A program made the translations under genes and the position numbers. DNA of 64,000 bases, from NCBI GenBank assembly GCA_026075535.2, contig AP026542.1:4154001-4218000 (forward strand), written 5' to 3'. This document shows positions 33,872 through 45,205 of this stretch, piece after piece; within the stretch, counting starts at the first letter, position 1, and each line of letters starts with the position of its first letter. The notes beneath the pieces are model-generated. The model made no database searches. It saw only the letters and a program-made list of their open reading frames with translations, and was not told the origin of the DNA. The stretch comes from Tricholoma matsutake. Its lineage: Eukaryota > Basidiomycota > Agaricomycetes > Agaricales > Tricholomataceae.

Positions 33872-34516
33872 ATGCAACTTACAGCTTCATTGTTCCCACT
33901 GCTTCTCCAACGGCATTTGACCATATCATCTGCCCTTCGGCATCTCTTTACTCCACCTTCCACCAGCATCAAAATGAACTGCTGTTTAAGATCACATGCA
34001 CACCCCGCAACAGATCACGCAAGGACGGTAGAAGGGTGGCGAACTTCTGTCAGATCGGAAAACGGTTGGACAAGATTCCTTATCAATCGAAAGGCCCTAC
34101 TGACCCTGGCGAGGAGAGCGCTGTTAAGTCGGTTGTTTGGTTATTGTCCTTTACCTCCGAGAAGCGCGTTTCGTATCATAGGCACTGGACAGCTTTTCCT
34201 GCTACTTTTAAGCATGCCGGTTGATGAGCGAAAGTTGGACCCCAGAAACCTTTTCCAATATCTACAAGGGGGTGTCGGGACTCGGGACGGGAATCCCGAA
34301 CCTAGGTCCTGCCGTCCAGCCTCGTCTAGCACTAACACAATGTTGACTACGAGCTGTGAGGTTGGGGGGAAAGCGAGCGTTAGCTCGTTTTGGTACGCGG
34401 AGCAAAGTTTTAGCCGCTGGGTGGGCGGGAAAAAAAAAACATTGCTCGACGATTCGCTCGTAGACAACATGATTGCATTAGTGCAGAAAATTCTGAGAAG
34501 TGAATTAACAACGTGA
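33872..34516 (+). CDS. Uncertain 214-codon open frame, unrecognised
   Basis: An open frame in a comparatively CpG-rich stretch. No domain, signal peptide or convincing homology is visible, and the encoded protein has atypical composition. It could be chance. The segment also holds the dyad CGGGACGGGAATCCCG near 34,282. Confidence 0.15.
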   Translation: MQLTASLFPLLLQRHLTISSALRHLFTPPSTSIKMNCCLRSHAHPATDHARTVEGWRTSVRSENGWTRFLINRKALLTLARRALLSRLFGYCPLPPRSAFRIIGTGQLFLLLLSMPVDERKLDPRNLFQYLQGGVGTRDGNPEPRSCRPASSSTNTMLTTSCEVGGKASVSSFWYAEQSFSRWVGGKKKTLLDDSLVDNMIALVQKILRSELTT

Positions 34517-34557
34517 AGTAACGACAATAATAAGCAAACTAAGGTACTGTAGGGATT

Positions 34558-34579
34558 GGGGGGGGGGGGGGGGGGGGGG
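34558..34579 (+). repeat. Uninterrupted G22 tract
   Basis: Twenty-two consecutive G on the plus strand following GGGATT. Such runs can form quadruplexes and are prone to slippage and assembly error. Confidence 0.85.
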
Positions 34580-35099
34580 TGGGCGAAATGATAGTACGGA
34601 GCGAGAAAGCTCGACGAAGGTAGATTCGAGCAACTGTGAGTGGGAGTGGGCAATCCCGGCATATCGCCGAAAGCGCTTGGCGATGCCACGTGATGCGCGC
34701 GCGTCATTCGACGCTCCAACGAGTGACACATCGGGGTCTAGAATATTCAAGTCCACGGTAAATATGAATCCAGAATAGTATAAAATATAAAAAATACTCA
34801 ATCTGATTCCGCTGCATGTTGAGATCCAAATAAAAAAGAAACCAAAAGAACAGCCAGCAGTAGGAAAATGAAGAGATGTGCAAATTATATGTACACAAGA
34901 TTGAGAGTTTCTGCACTTGGGACAGTTTATATTATTCATGGTTGTTAAAACTTGGATTCAGATTTCGTGTCATACCGGAGATTGGATATTAATCTGATAA
35001 TTATGGTAATGAATACAATTGATATTTTACCCAATTCCGGGACCGAATATACAGGAAATATTAATCTACATTTTTAACTGGGCTGGAATGCAATTCCGA
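34580..35099. other. Gene-free stretch before the large element
   Basis: A/T-rich sequence without a convincing gene on either strand. Short minus-strand frames are hydrophobic low-complexity readings. The large inverted-repeat element begins at 35,100. Confidence 0.4.
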
Positions 35100-35178
35100 A
35101 TTAGTGATATCGAGGATTTTTGAATTCATTGCCCACCTATCGTCCACCCATCACCCACCCATCACCCACTCACAACCT
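35100..35178 (+). repeat. Left terminal inverted repeat with sub-repeats
   Basis: Starts ATTAGTGATATCGAGG, then TTTTTGAATTCATT, then four to five units close to CACCCATCACC. The same order occurs inverted at 56,535-56,638, where the units read GGGTGATGGGT and GGGCGATAGGT. Confidence 0.8.
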
Positions 35179-35213
35179 GATGATTATCCATATGTCACCC
35201 AATGCCTGACTCT

Positions 35214-38200
35214 CTATGAAAAGGTAACACCACTAATGTATGCATCAGCAACTTTTGCCATGGCTCTTGCTAGCCTTGGAGCATCCTTGGTGAGTGCAAG
35301 ACATTTTCACCATTCCTGAGAGCTCTTCAGCACTGCATCACCCTGATGTATGGATGTAAGATGCGACTGGAACCAAATCTTGCAATCAGATGACCAGTAG
35401 CTGACATTGAGGCCACATAACTCCCAGACACTTTGTTTCAGCCACCATGAGCAATCTGCAGTTTGGGCTCTTGAACCTGTAATGGTACATGTATCAAATA
35501 AGAAAGAAAATCATGAACTTGCCATACCTGTATAAACCTTGTAAACACCAGAGATTAAGTCCATTTCACTTTCGGTCAGCTGGTCGTCACAAAACTTTGT
35601 GCCATTGCAAGTGAACGTGCCCAGTATCCCATGCATGGCATGCTCCGAGGGACCCATAAGCACAGCTTCGTTATCTAAGAACTCTCTGGCTAAGCGCCAA
35701 ATGATCCCCCCCTTTAGCAGAGCAGCCCAAGCATGGGGCCAATGCAAAAAGCTTCCCAGTGATGCCCGATAGACAGCATAATTGGCCAAATGAGGCATGT
35801 ATCTGGTAGGGCAGTATCTGAGACTAATATCGTCGTGAGGCACACCATGAGAAGTTATCAGAACAGGATTGACAATGGCTCTTGATAAGGTCAAGAATGG
35901 AACACCTCTTTCAACTAAATGTTCTGCAAGTGATACTGTATAAGGACCAAGTTGACGTCGCACACACTCCAACACTGAGGCTGCATCTGGTAATGCCAGC
36001 TCCCATGCCGTGTCTCTACTTGGATGCAAACCCCGAGGGTGGAAAACATACAAGTTTTGATTTCCAAAGAGACACTTGTCAATGTCGACGAATGCATTCC
36101 AAAAACCTAGAAAGCAAGAGTTGGAAGCACTCAGATCCCAGAATTTTCCTGGTACGAGTTCACCAGCATGCTTGGATCTGAGTAGGGCAACCACAAAGTC
36201 TTTGATTGGGACAATCACGTCAGGTGAGAGGTTCATCACCTCTGGAATACTCAGCTTATGACAGACTTCAAGCCATGTCAATTCCTTAGGCAAGTTGAGA
36301 GAAATACTCATATATGGGCGTTCCTCCATGCAGTATCCATAGTGACAATATAGGACAGTTTTGAGATCTTCAACTGCAGCTTCCGTAACTTCTGGTGATT
36401 GATCATGATGAGTATCCAGGAGGTCATCAGTCCATGACTGGCTCTCATCGGAAGCTGCGAGAAATGATTCATGATTGGAGGTCATCGAGCAAGGTTGATG
36501 AATATATTCTGCGCCACTGACAGATACAAGCAGGGCTGGATATGGATTTGGGGACTGTATGGGAATCAGTGTGGGATGTGAGCTTGGGGAATTAGTGAGG
36601 GAGTGATGTGCATGCTTGGCAGGGGGTTCATCAAGACCAGGTGGGTGAGGGCGACAGCTTCTACTATTTGTATTAGTATTCTCGGTGCCAACAGGGTCGG
36701 GGGATCGACAAAGATATAAAGCTGAGGTTGTGGGAAGGGAAGATGGGACTATGGAGGCATCTGAGCAAACGGGCTGCACATAGGAGTCGGAAGGAATAGG
36801 AAGGCGGTCAGAAATTGCAGCGGAAGACTGCTGTTTGCACAAAGGACCACTTGGCATCAGAAGGACCATGTCCTGTGCACTCGCAGTGGATGAAGGAAGG
36901 GGATCACTTCGATGGGCATCAAAGGTTTCCGGCAATGGTTTTGTAGTACATGCAGCTGCAACAGAGGATGGGCATAGCTCAGGTAGGCCATGTTTTTTTG
37001 TGGGATTTGAAGGCATTCCTGCACTGCTAGACTGGACAGTCGATATTGCCACTGGAAGTCCTCTTCATCTGATGATGGAGGGTGGTACCACTTCTGGCCA
37101 GGACAGAATTTGGGGTGGAAATCCCATTCATTATAAAAGCTATCATAGCACTGCTGAGCTTTGGAAAATGAATACCAAATGTCCCACACATTGCACCTGT
37201 CCACGTACTTTCTAACCCAAAATCTGTCAACCTCCTCCCATTTGTAAACAGTGGCGCCCTTTTTCCCTGGTGGCTCTTGGTTGGCATAAGCCTTCTCTCA
37301 GGCTTCTCGGCATTCCCGGTCAGCAAGAGTCTCCCTATTCATCTTCTTCAAGTTTAGTTCAGCCCATCTCTCAAAGAAAGCCATCCAAGATTTGCCTTTC
37401 TTTTGCCCACTACCCTTCTCGACTTACAGCTCTATCTGATTAATAGCTGGGGCAAATGAATTATCTTGCATAGTTGATGAAGGTGGCGGTGACCGTGGCA
37501 GACTTCCAGATGAAGAGCACTTCGCTTCGATCATGGCTGAAATGGTCTTTTCATAGGGAGGAAGGGGAATCCAAGCGAACTGTTGAAGTGGTTGCAAAGG
37601 GCTCTTGTTATATGTGCCCCAGTAATACCAAATCTTGATACCAAAGAGGATCATTTGACCAACGTAATGCAACCATTGGCACTGGCCAATATGGATGATG
37701 ACGCCCTTCCTGGTGAAATCCTGGAACTTGGCAACAGATGACTCCTGGAGCAGCTTGACCCAGTCGCAGTGCACCCCTTGGTCGATAAGATAACGGACCC
37801 AGGTTGTGTAGTCACTAGTCATTTCGTGTTCTGAGCAGTTGATGGCAATGCTGAAACTACATTGTGCCATCAAAATGACAAAGGCAGCTTTGGAGACAGA
37901 AATGGCCTTTTGAGCTTCCTTCTCAGTTCTGTGAGCTGCATTGTACCTGAAGTGGGAGGGTGAAAGGAAGGAAAGAACACTGGTCATAATTGGGGTTTTG
38001 TGATGAAGCTCGATCCAGGAGTTTCCGCATGATGAACAACAATTTTCACTCCAGCGTAAACCACCATTTGGCAATGGATGTCGAGAGCTCAAAACCACGA
38101 GCCGAAGGTTCAAGGGCAACAGTGGCAGAACTTATCTTCAGGGACTTAAGAAGTGGCCCTTCAAAATTTGGCTTGTCGGGGATGAATGCAAAGTAGGGAT

Positions 38201-38438
38201 AGCCGTTAAGAGACCACATTATATTTGCAACTGAATGAGGCTGCACATCTTTGGGAAGTGAGTTGATGAATGGTGGAAACGGCGAAGGTAAATCAGTGGC
38301 TGTTGGTGAGCTGAGGACATGGGAGCCATCATGAAGGAAAACAGTGGTCTTTTTGCCTAAGAGTACATCAGAAGGAGTCGACAAATGCAAAAATAAAAAA
38401 TACTCACCAGTCACCATTTTGAAATATACGGAGACCAC
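35214..38438 (-). pseudogene. Gene A: conserved basidiomycete transposon-associated protein, unknown function
   Basis: A large multi-exon protein of about 1,000 residues. The probable start is at 38,417 (a 10-bp exon ATGGTGACTG, then a GTGAGT...CTTAG intron) or in frame at 38,438. Blocks in order: FLHDGSHVLSS, YPYFAFIPDKPNF, FVILMAQCSFSIAI, KRAPLFTNGR-type and WYSFSKAQQCYDSFYNEWD segments. Then come a Ser/Pro-rich spacer, FWDLSASNSCFLGF, FHPRGLHPSRDTAWELALPD, ERGVPFLTLSRAIV and GGIIWRLAREFL. The last exon has ELCGLNVSYWSSDC before TAG at 35,214. I know this arrangement from mushroom genomes as an unnamed conserved protein near transposons. Frameshifts near 38,040 and a TGA in the last exon (after SSQEW, expected Arg) break it. 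Confidence 0.65.
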
Positions 38439-38439
38439 A

Positions 38440-39420
38440 GATATCAGGGATCAGGGGACGAGGGGCAAATTAAGTCAACACCAACAAGTAAACACTCCAC
38501 TAGGCAGGTCTTTACATCCAAGAACAGGGAAACTTTGTTGCGTTAACACAAACGAGCAAACCCTCAAGATCGAGACCGTGTTGTGCGACCTGTGAAAAGA
38601 GAGTGTATTGTGCAGAGAAAGACTGAGAAGACAAACAGTTCATTGCGTTAACCCTAACGAACAAACTTGCTGAGCGGCAAATGGAAGATCAAGCACTGAC
38701 AGAGGTTCTAGGCAAAGGAGTCTATGCTAAAGGGACAATTTGCTGCGTTAACGCGAACAAAGAGTACTATTAACAGGTTGACAGTGAAGTTGTGACAGTC
38801 ACTACAAACATCGAGCATGACAACTTCCGAGATTTGTCTACATTGTGCTTGCCCATGTATAAAGGAGTGGTCGCGAGTCTAACCGTCGGCAACGAGTCCT
38901 TGGTTGCAGTTAACTGAGCCAAGGCATGTCTAGAGTCTTGTCTTGTCTTGTCCCTGGCTTTCTGGCTTTGTGCTAGAATTGTTCACTGTTTGTCCTCATC
39001 AAGTCGATCTTGCAGGGCTTCCTTGGTTGCAGTTAACTGAGCCAAGGCGCATCTAGGGTCGAGTCTCATCCCTGGCTTTCTGGCTTTGTGCAAGAATCAT
39101 CACTGTTACTTGCTTGATATCTGCCTATGCAAACAGAGCTAAGGACATGCCTTGATGGACCCGTCCTCCTTACCCATTAAGTCCGAACTTTCAGGCTTTT
39201 TTCACGAGCGCATACACCAGGATCACTTTATTTCGTCACAGTTAACTGGATGAAGTACTTCTGATTTCCTATCCCAGATGAACCTGCCTTGGTCCCTCTA
39301 CCATTGCAGTTAATCAAGGAGGGGAATTTTGTGCTATGCACGATGTGAGAGCCATGTCCCTTATCAACTCGGTGAGTAGCCTGACATCAATCTATATATG
39401 TGTATTGATTTGCCTCAAAT
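38440..39420 (-). promoter_or_regulatory. GTTAAC-rich control module upstream of gene A
   Basis: Six GTTAAC cores (38,542, 38,647, 38,747, 38,909, 39,032, 39,241) and a GTTAAT at 39,309. Proximal units read TGCGTTAACRCRAACAAA-like. Distal units read TTGGTTGCAGTTAACTGAGC followed by CAAGG, itself an inverted repeat. The 38,900-39,000 segment is tandemly duplicated at 39,020-39,110. The distal edge has TGTATTGATTTGCC. The same order, reversed, precedes the Tnp2-like gene at 52,300-53,440. Confidence 0.65.
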
Positions 39421-39639
39421 AAAGTGACTGAGAATATCATACAAGAGTGGCAAATTTGTGGTCCCAATCACGTCCGCATTCCCCATGCTCTGCTGTCATT
39501 GGCTCAGACTTCTTGCTTTCCACAGGTGCTGAAGCCAGCTGAACGAGAACCCTTTCATTGTTCTGCTGTCTCACAGCAAAGCGATACATTTATTGTACAC
39601 TTGCCCAAGCCTACCTGCCTCCTTTTCACTGCACCCCGA

Positions 39640-41865
39640 CTCTCATCCACTTGAACTTCTCTTTCGACAGGTCCACCGTGAATCGTCGGTCATTGGGGTC
39701 TTGTTCTTTGAACCAATTGTTGTCACGAATTCGCATGGAAGATTGGAGATGTGGCGATGATCGCTAGGTGGATTGCGGTAGTGACGTATTCTTGGCCCAG
39801 GTTTTGATCCTCGTGGCAAAAATAGGTCCTTGTTCTTGACCCGCTGCTTGTCAATGATATCCAGTTCTTTGTTGATGTTACGCCTCCATGGCATTGTTTT
39901 CACACGAAATACTGTCATGTCAAGTTCTCCTTCAATGTCACTTTCATCAGAGCTCATCCCGTCTTTGCCAAGATGTCAGAGAAGCCGTTCCATCCACTGC
40001 CATGTGGAAATGTCTGTCACTCCTTCTTCATGTTTCAATTGGATCATCTGCTGAACAGTGGTTAAACGCCGGTTGTATCTCTGTAGGGATGCTTAGTTTC
40101 ATTATCACCTAAGGACTTTAAGACCTACTGCTCTGCGCCGTGTCCCCATGCATGAATATTTGCCATTCTCATCCTTTGATACAATCATTTGATCTTCCAC
40201 CTCCTGCAATGTTTCCACCTTGCCATCATCTTTGATCTTCAGCTGGGCCTTCCTCCAATATCCTCTTGCATGGTCTACCTTCTCTGTGATCATGTTGAGG
40301 AAATACGCTTTGAATCTTTCTGGGAGATCAGCCCAGCTGTCTGACTTTGTTAGAAGCAGTTTATCTAGCAAAATCTGCCCCACCCTCTTGTTCCACCTGG
40401 AAGGTTTCTTGCCCCTCATGTCAAGTTGTAAATTTTCCTCATCAGGGCCTTCTCCGTGGCCCCTTTCATAACTTTGAGTGGTGGACAGTTGTGTAGCACA
40501 AAATTCTCATCATTATCCACACCGAACACATCTTTTATGAGATCCCGTATGAGAGACTTCACAGCATCAGTTACCAATGCTATATTGTATTGTGCAACCT
40601 ACCAGAAAAACTGAGCGTTCATCCTTGGTGTCTGCCTGCTTCTCAGCTTGCAATTCTCGCTTAGATTTGGGTTGTTTGCGACGTGGCCATGCCCTGGAAT
40701 GTATATCTGACTGCTCCCGGTCAAGCTGTACAGCGCGGATGGCACAGTCTTCCATGAGTTTCTTGAGGTGACGCTTGCCCATGGTTAATTCTTGATCCAT
40801 TGCTTCCTCCTGATCTGTGTCTTCTGGCGTTGATGGTGAATCTGCAGGACTAGACTAAAGAAGAGTCATTCTAATGAATGGCCTTGGAATGCATAGTAAC
40901 AGGGCTACACACTTCATCTGAAGAGAGCACTAGGACCGTCCTTTGCTTTATCTGTGAGACCTTCTTTTGATGGCATATCTGTGCCAAAATTTTAGGTTCT
41001 GTGCGCATAGCTGATCGCGAGGGTCCATGGTTCTGTATGGTGCTTGGTTGGGGCTGCGGGGTCTTGCTGCTTCATCCTAGATGCTATAAGAGCATTTAGC
41101 TGTTGTACCAGAGCCTTTTGATGGTGCACCAGTCTCTCCCATTCCAGTCGTTCCCGTTCCAGTCTATGTGCCATAGCTGTTAACTCGTTATCTTCATTGG
41201 CCTGGATTGTCGACTTCAGCCCTGATCCTCATGGTTGTTGTGTACTTACCTGTAATGGTGTGAGTTGTTTGAGCATGGCCTGTTCCCTTGCACACACCAC
41301 CTCATCATGCATCTCCAAAGTCTTCTGGAGCTCAACGCGGTGAAGTGAATCTGAGTGGGCTTGGTTGTTCTTCTGCTGATAGATCACCATCTGTTGCTTC
41401 TTCAGCTTTTGGTGAAGCCTGAGCTCTTGATTCCCTATAAACTGGCCATGTCTGAACATCTGTTGCAGGTTTACCTTCTTTGTCTGCACTGGTGGAATGT
41501 GAGGATGATCTTCATCGACATATGGACGTTTGATTGTCTGAAATAAGGAGAGTAAATGAAACCATTTACTTGTGATGATACTTTGGATTGACCTGCATTC
41601 CATGCAAATCATGGTTATGTCCCTCATCCCGTTGATACTCACTGTCAGTTGTTGATTTTTCCTGGACTGCACCGTGATGATCATTCCAGGGATTTTCTGG
41701 GTCTACTTCCATTTCTTCATTGGGAGAAAGTGTGGAAGGGAGAAACAATGGTGTTGTTGGCAGGTTGCTCAATGCACTATGGGACATGATTAAATGAGAT
41801 GGGTCTGAGATGTCATATCCTCCCTTTAAATTTGTATTTGGCCTGCCTAGCAACCCGACAAACAA
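39640..41865 (-). pseudogene. Gene B: conserved transposon-cargo protein, unknown function
   Basis: Multi-exon minus-strand gene. The N-terminal part has EEMEVDPENPW, then TIKRPYVDEDHPHIPPVQTK and a Gln-rich coiled coil (RHGQFIGNQELRLHQKLKK, ELTAMAHRLERERLEWERL). The middle has MGKRHLKKLMEDCAIRAVQL and KYSCMGTRRRAVGLKVLR. The C-terminal exon (39,643-39,957) has FRVKTMPWRRNINKELDI and PGPRIRHYRNP, followed in another frame by LPCEFYDNNWFKEQD. Intron-like GTGAGT, GTAAAT and GTAAGT donors separate the blocks. I know similar architectures next to KDZ-type elements but no function. At least one frame change at the C-terminus suggests decay, though unmodelled introns could account for part of it. 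Confidence 0.5.
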
Positions 41866-43090
41866 TAAAGTTGATGTCCATATTCGGCATCGACTTCCCT
41901 GCCACCATTTTTCAAGGTTTCTCCATTTATCCTAGGCTGTCCAGCAAGAACAATGGTCCCGTTCATTGCATTCTTGTTTAGGCTAGGTTCATGGATCTGC
42001 ATGGTTGCACACGGAATATTCAATATACTTGATAATTGTTTTATCAGGGGCTCTCCATTGCTTTAAAAGTCGTTGGCTCAGGCATCTTTAACACATTCCA
42101 TATTTTCATCGCCCACACTGGTCACCCACCCATTCTACTTCTTCCAGCCTCATTGCATTCACTGAATTTCCTCCACTTATTCATGGTCAATACCCGTAGG
42201 TATGTGCCCGCATCCTGTCAGGTGAGTGATGCTTTAATTGCAGGGTATTGTATCATGCAGACATGCTGATCGTAGATTAGGAAACACAGGAGGCAAAGTT
42301 GTGCTCGCGTCTTTATTCGACCGTAGCATACAAGCCACATCAGGTTCTCATCACCTCGCGGCATTCCACTGCATCGCGATATGCTTACCATTATCCATAT
42401 GTGGAAAGTGTCTTCAAGGGTGCAGTGCTACAACCCTACATACATGACTGCACAATCACTGTTCATGAAGGTCATCATAGTTACCGCTTCTCGGTTTTCT
42501 TCAAATGACATTGCCAACTCCAACCAAATCAATCTCTGCGTCATCTTTGGGGTGCCAGTCATCGAGGTGATGTTGTTGTCATGAGAATAGGATCTAATGG
42601 CTGTTATGTGAACATGAGAGATTGAGACACTATCCTTTCTGATTGGTTTATGCAGAAGTAGGTCATGATTTTTTAAAACACTTTACAGCCTTGCTTATGT
42701 ACAACAGATTCTCAGTTACAATTTTGAACAAGCCGAAAGGCCTGCTTCCCTTGCAGATTACATATCACTGATGCTCTCGGGGATGATCTTTTCTATTGAG
42801 GCATAAGTTTTTGCTGCCAATTACATTGCAGGCTCACATGTATCATCTCAATAATACCCATTTGTGTTAGCTCTATTGAGGGCCCATTCTTGAGTCATCA
42901 GCATTTTGTAACAACTTCATTCCAAAAGTCTAATACAATGCGTAAACATAACTAACTAAGTGCATATAAGTAAATCAGATCACATCGTGCCCCTTTCCTG
43001 AGTGAATTTGTAGCAAGGGTTTAATCTCCGGACAGCATCCTTAGGGTTAGGAAGGGAATTGAGAAGAATGGCTGAGATGTTGGCAAAGCC
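41866..43090. other. Gene-free stretch between cargo genes B and C
   Basis: Short plus-strand frames (42,036-42,584) lack recognisable domains and codon regularity. The interval probably holds the gene B promoter and the gene C 3' flank. No repeat partner was noticed. Confidence 0.35.
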
Positions 43091-44903
43091 TCATCCCAGC
43101 ATCAATGATGTTGCATCCATGCGTGACTGGAGAGCATCAAAGTTGTGTTCAAGATCCTCACCACTCGAATGCAGCAATTCAACCATTTCCTCCAGTGTAA
43201 AATCTTCAAAGAACATATTCATATAAACTGGAAATGACAGATGGTAGTACTCACCAGCGCAAGACAAAATACCCGAGTCAGTGAAGGGACTGACAGACTG
43301 TGGGATATTGAACTCAGAAGACGATTGAGAACTGACGTTGTTGAGGAGCATCAATCATTCGACTCTCATTGAAGGGAAGAAATTTACTTACTGCTGTCAA
43401 TGGCAGGTGTAAACATGCTTGGGCGAGGCTGGAGTTTCTCTGCAGGATTTGAGTTGTTGTTACGTGGAATCATGAGATGACAGAAGACTTTACCCATGGC
43501 AGCAGCACGTGCATCCCTGGCGAACCTCCTTCCGTGCTTGGGTAGAATCCTCTGGCATTGCAAAAGAATGGAGGTCAAAGAGACGGGGATTTGCCTAAGT
43601 TTGCAGTCCAGGTAATGTTCAAATATGTTGCGGGAAGCTCCGGCAGCTGTCAAACCTAATTACACATTCTACATAACCTAAACACGGTTAGGCTTCTTTG
43701 ACAACCATGTGACAAGGATATCAACCTAGTATACAACCTTGTACAACCAGACGTTTTACTCAAAGGTGAGGTAGAACAATATCCAGTTGAAGTTATCGAG
43801 TGCTGATATCCTTTGAATATAGCATGGTTTCAAATATCCTCTGGGGATAGATCACCCAGATCAGTGGTTATTATTTAAATGCACCACAAGAAGGGATCCA
43901 ATTTACTAAGTGTACGTACAGACGGTGATCTCGAGACAGTCATCTCGGGTAAATTATTTTCCACAACTAACAGAAATTTTTTCAAAACTTCACTCAGGGA
44001 CATTGTAAGCAACAATGTCATTCAGTCGAAGAAGAATGACGGTTGCCATTGTGATGTCAAACTAGGGCACCTACAACTAAACTTAGATTCTTTGTTTCCT
44101 GCTGAAGTTCTTCCCTGAAGCAGCTTTCTGCTTTTGTAGTCGAGCACGTCCAGAAGTGTACTTCAGATGTAACCTGATTATGTCAATGACAGGCCATCCT
44201 CTAGAGTAGCTGTTGAGAGCAGGGAACTGTGAAACAACCTTTATAGAAAATTAATTACAAACTACCATGAAAAAGGATGAATGTACCGAGTCCCGAACAA
44301 CACAGATAAGAGCAAGACTTTGGCTTGAATCACTCTGGGTTAGGTCCAGGTGCTCACGCATAACATGTTTGACACATTTCTAATATACTCCTTAAGCATG
44401 GAATGAAAACATGTGGATGAACAGATAAATACCTTAAGTTTTGCAAAGTCCTTTGGATCCCAGTCCAAAGCATCTTCCAAGTTATATCCACCACGGCCTG
44501 GTCGCCCAGCTTCACCACTAGGTTTTGGGATCTGCTCATCGTCAGAGTCACTTTCCTCTGAAGATGATTTGGAAGAGGTAGAGGGACTCTTGTATCATCC
44601 TGGAGGAGCAGTAGGTTTGGTGGTTGACTTCGGGCAATCATCATGATACAAAATAGGCTTCACATAAGGTGGATGTTGTAAATCGACTGCAGGAGCTGAT
44701 GATGTGTCTGCTCTGGAACCAAGATGGAGATGGCTGATTTCCTCCTGTGCAAGAACCTTCTCGGGGGTGCAAGTGAGGGTTCCTAACTCCGTTTGAGCAA
44801 GGGGGATAGGAAGAGTCGGGGGTGGAGCGCTAGGCTCAAAGAAAGGAGCGATTACTGAGAAAAAGGCCATCAAGGCAGGTATAAGTTGACTATAGGATGG
44901 CAA
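43091..44903 (-). pseudogene. Gene C: Pro/Ser-rich conserved transposon-cargo protein, unknown function
   Basis: Starts MPSYSQLIPALMAFF at 44,903, followed by a Pro-rich segment and an acidic Ser-rich linker (SSKSSSEESDSDDEQ) leading to DALDWDPKDFAKLK. Then a GTATTT...TTAG intron, HVMREHLDLTQSDSS, a second intron (GTACAT...AAAG, near 44,285), and QFPALNSYSRGWPVIDIVRL with KYTSGRARLQKQ. Distal exons (43,384-43,653 and 43,091-43,354) carry CQRILPKHGRRFARDARAAA and a final VYMNMFFEDFTLEEMVELL segment. A TGA after APPG interrupts the first exon where Arg would fit. Homologues sit beside transposons in other mushrooms as far as I recall; the role is unknown. Confidence 0.5.
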
Positions 44904-45205
44904 TATGAATGGCCTATCGGTGGGCGCTAACAGTGGCCCGACACCAATATATGTACAAAAATCTATGTATTTCTATATTTGGTTTTTGAATTGGAATGAA
45001 ACAATAACTCGCAATGGTTCCATTCTGCCAATGACAACAATAGCAATGTCCTCTTAGTTAAGGACTCATTGCTGAGGAAACGTCAACAATTAGCAAACAG
45101 AGATGACTGGTGTGACACGGAATGGCGATGTGAAGAAGATATAAGAGCAATGCGAGACATGAAAGTATCCTTATAATCCCATCACCACCAACACCACATT
45201 GAGAT

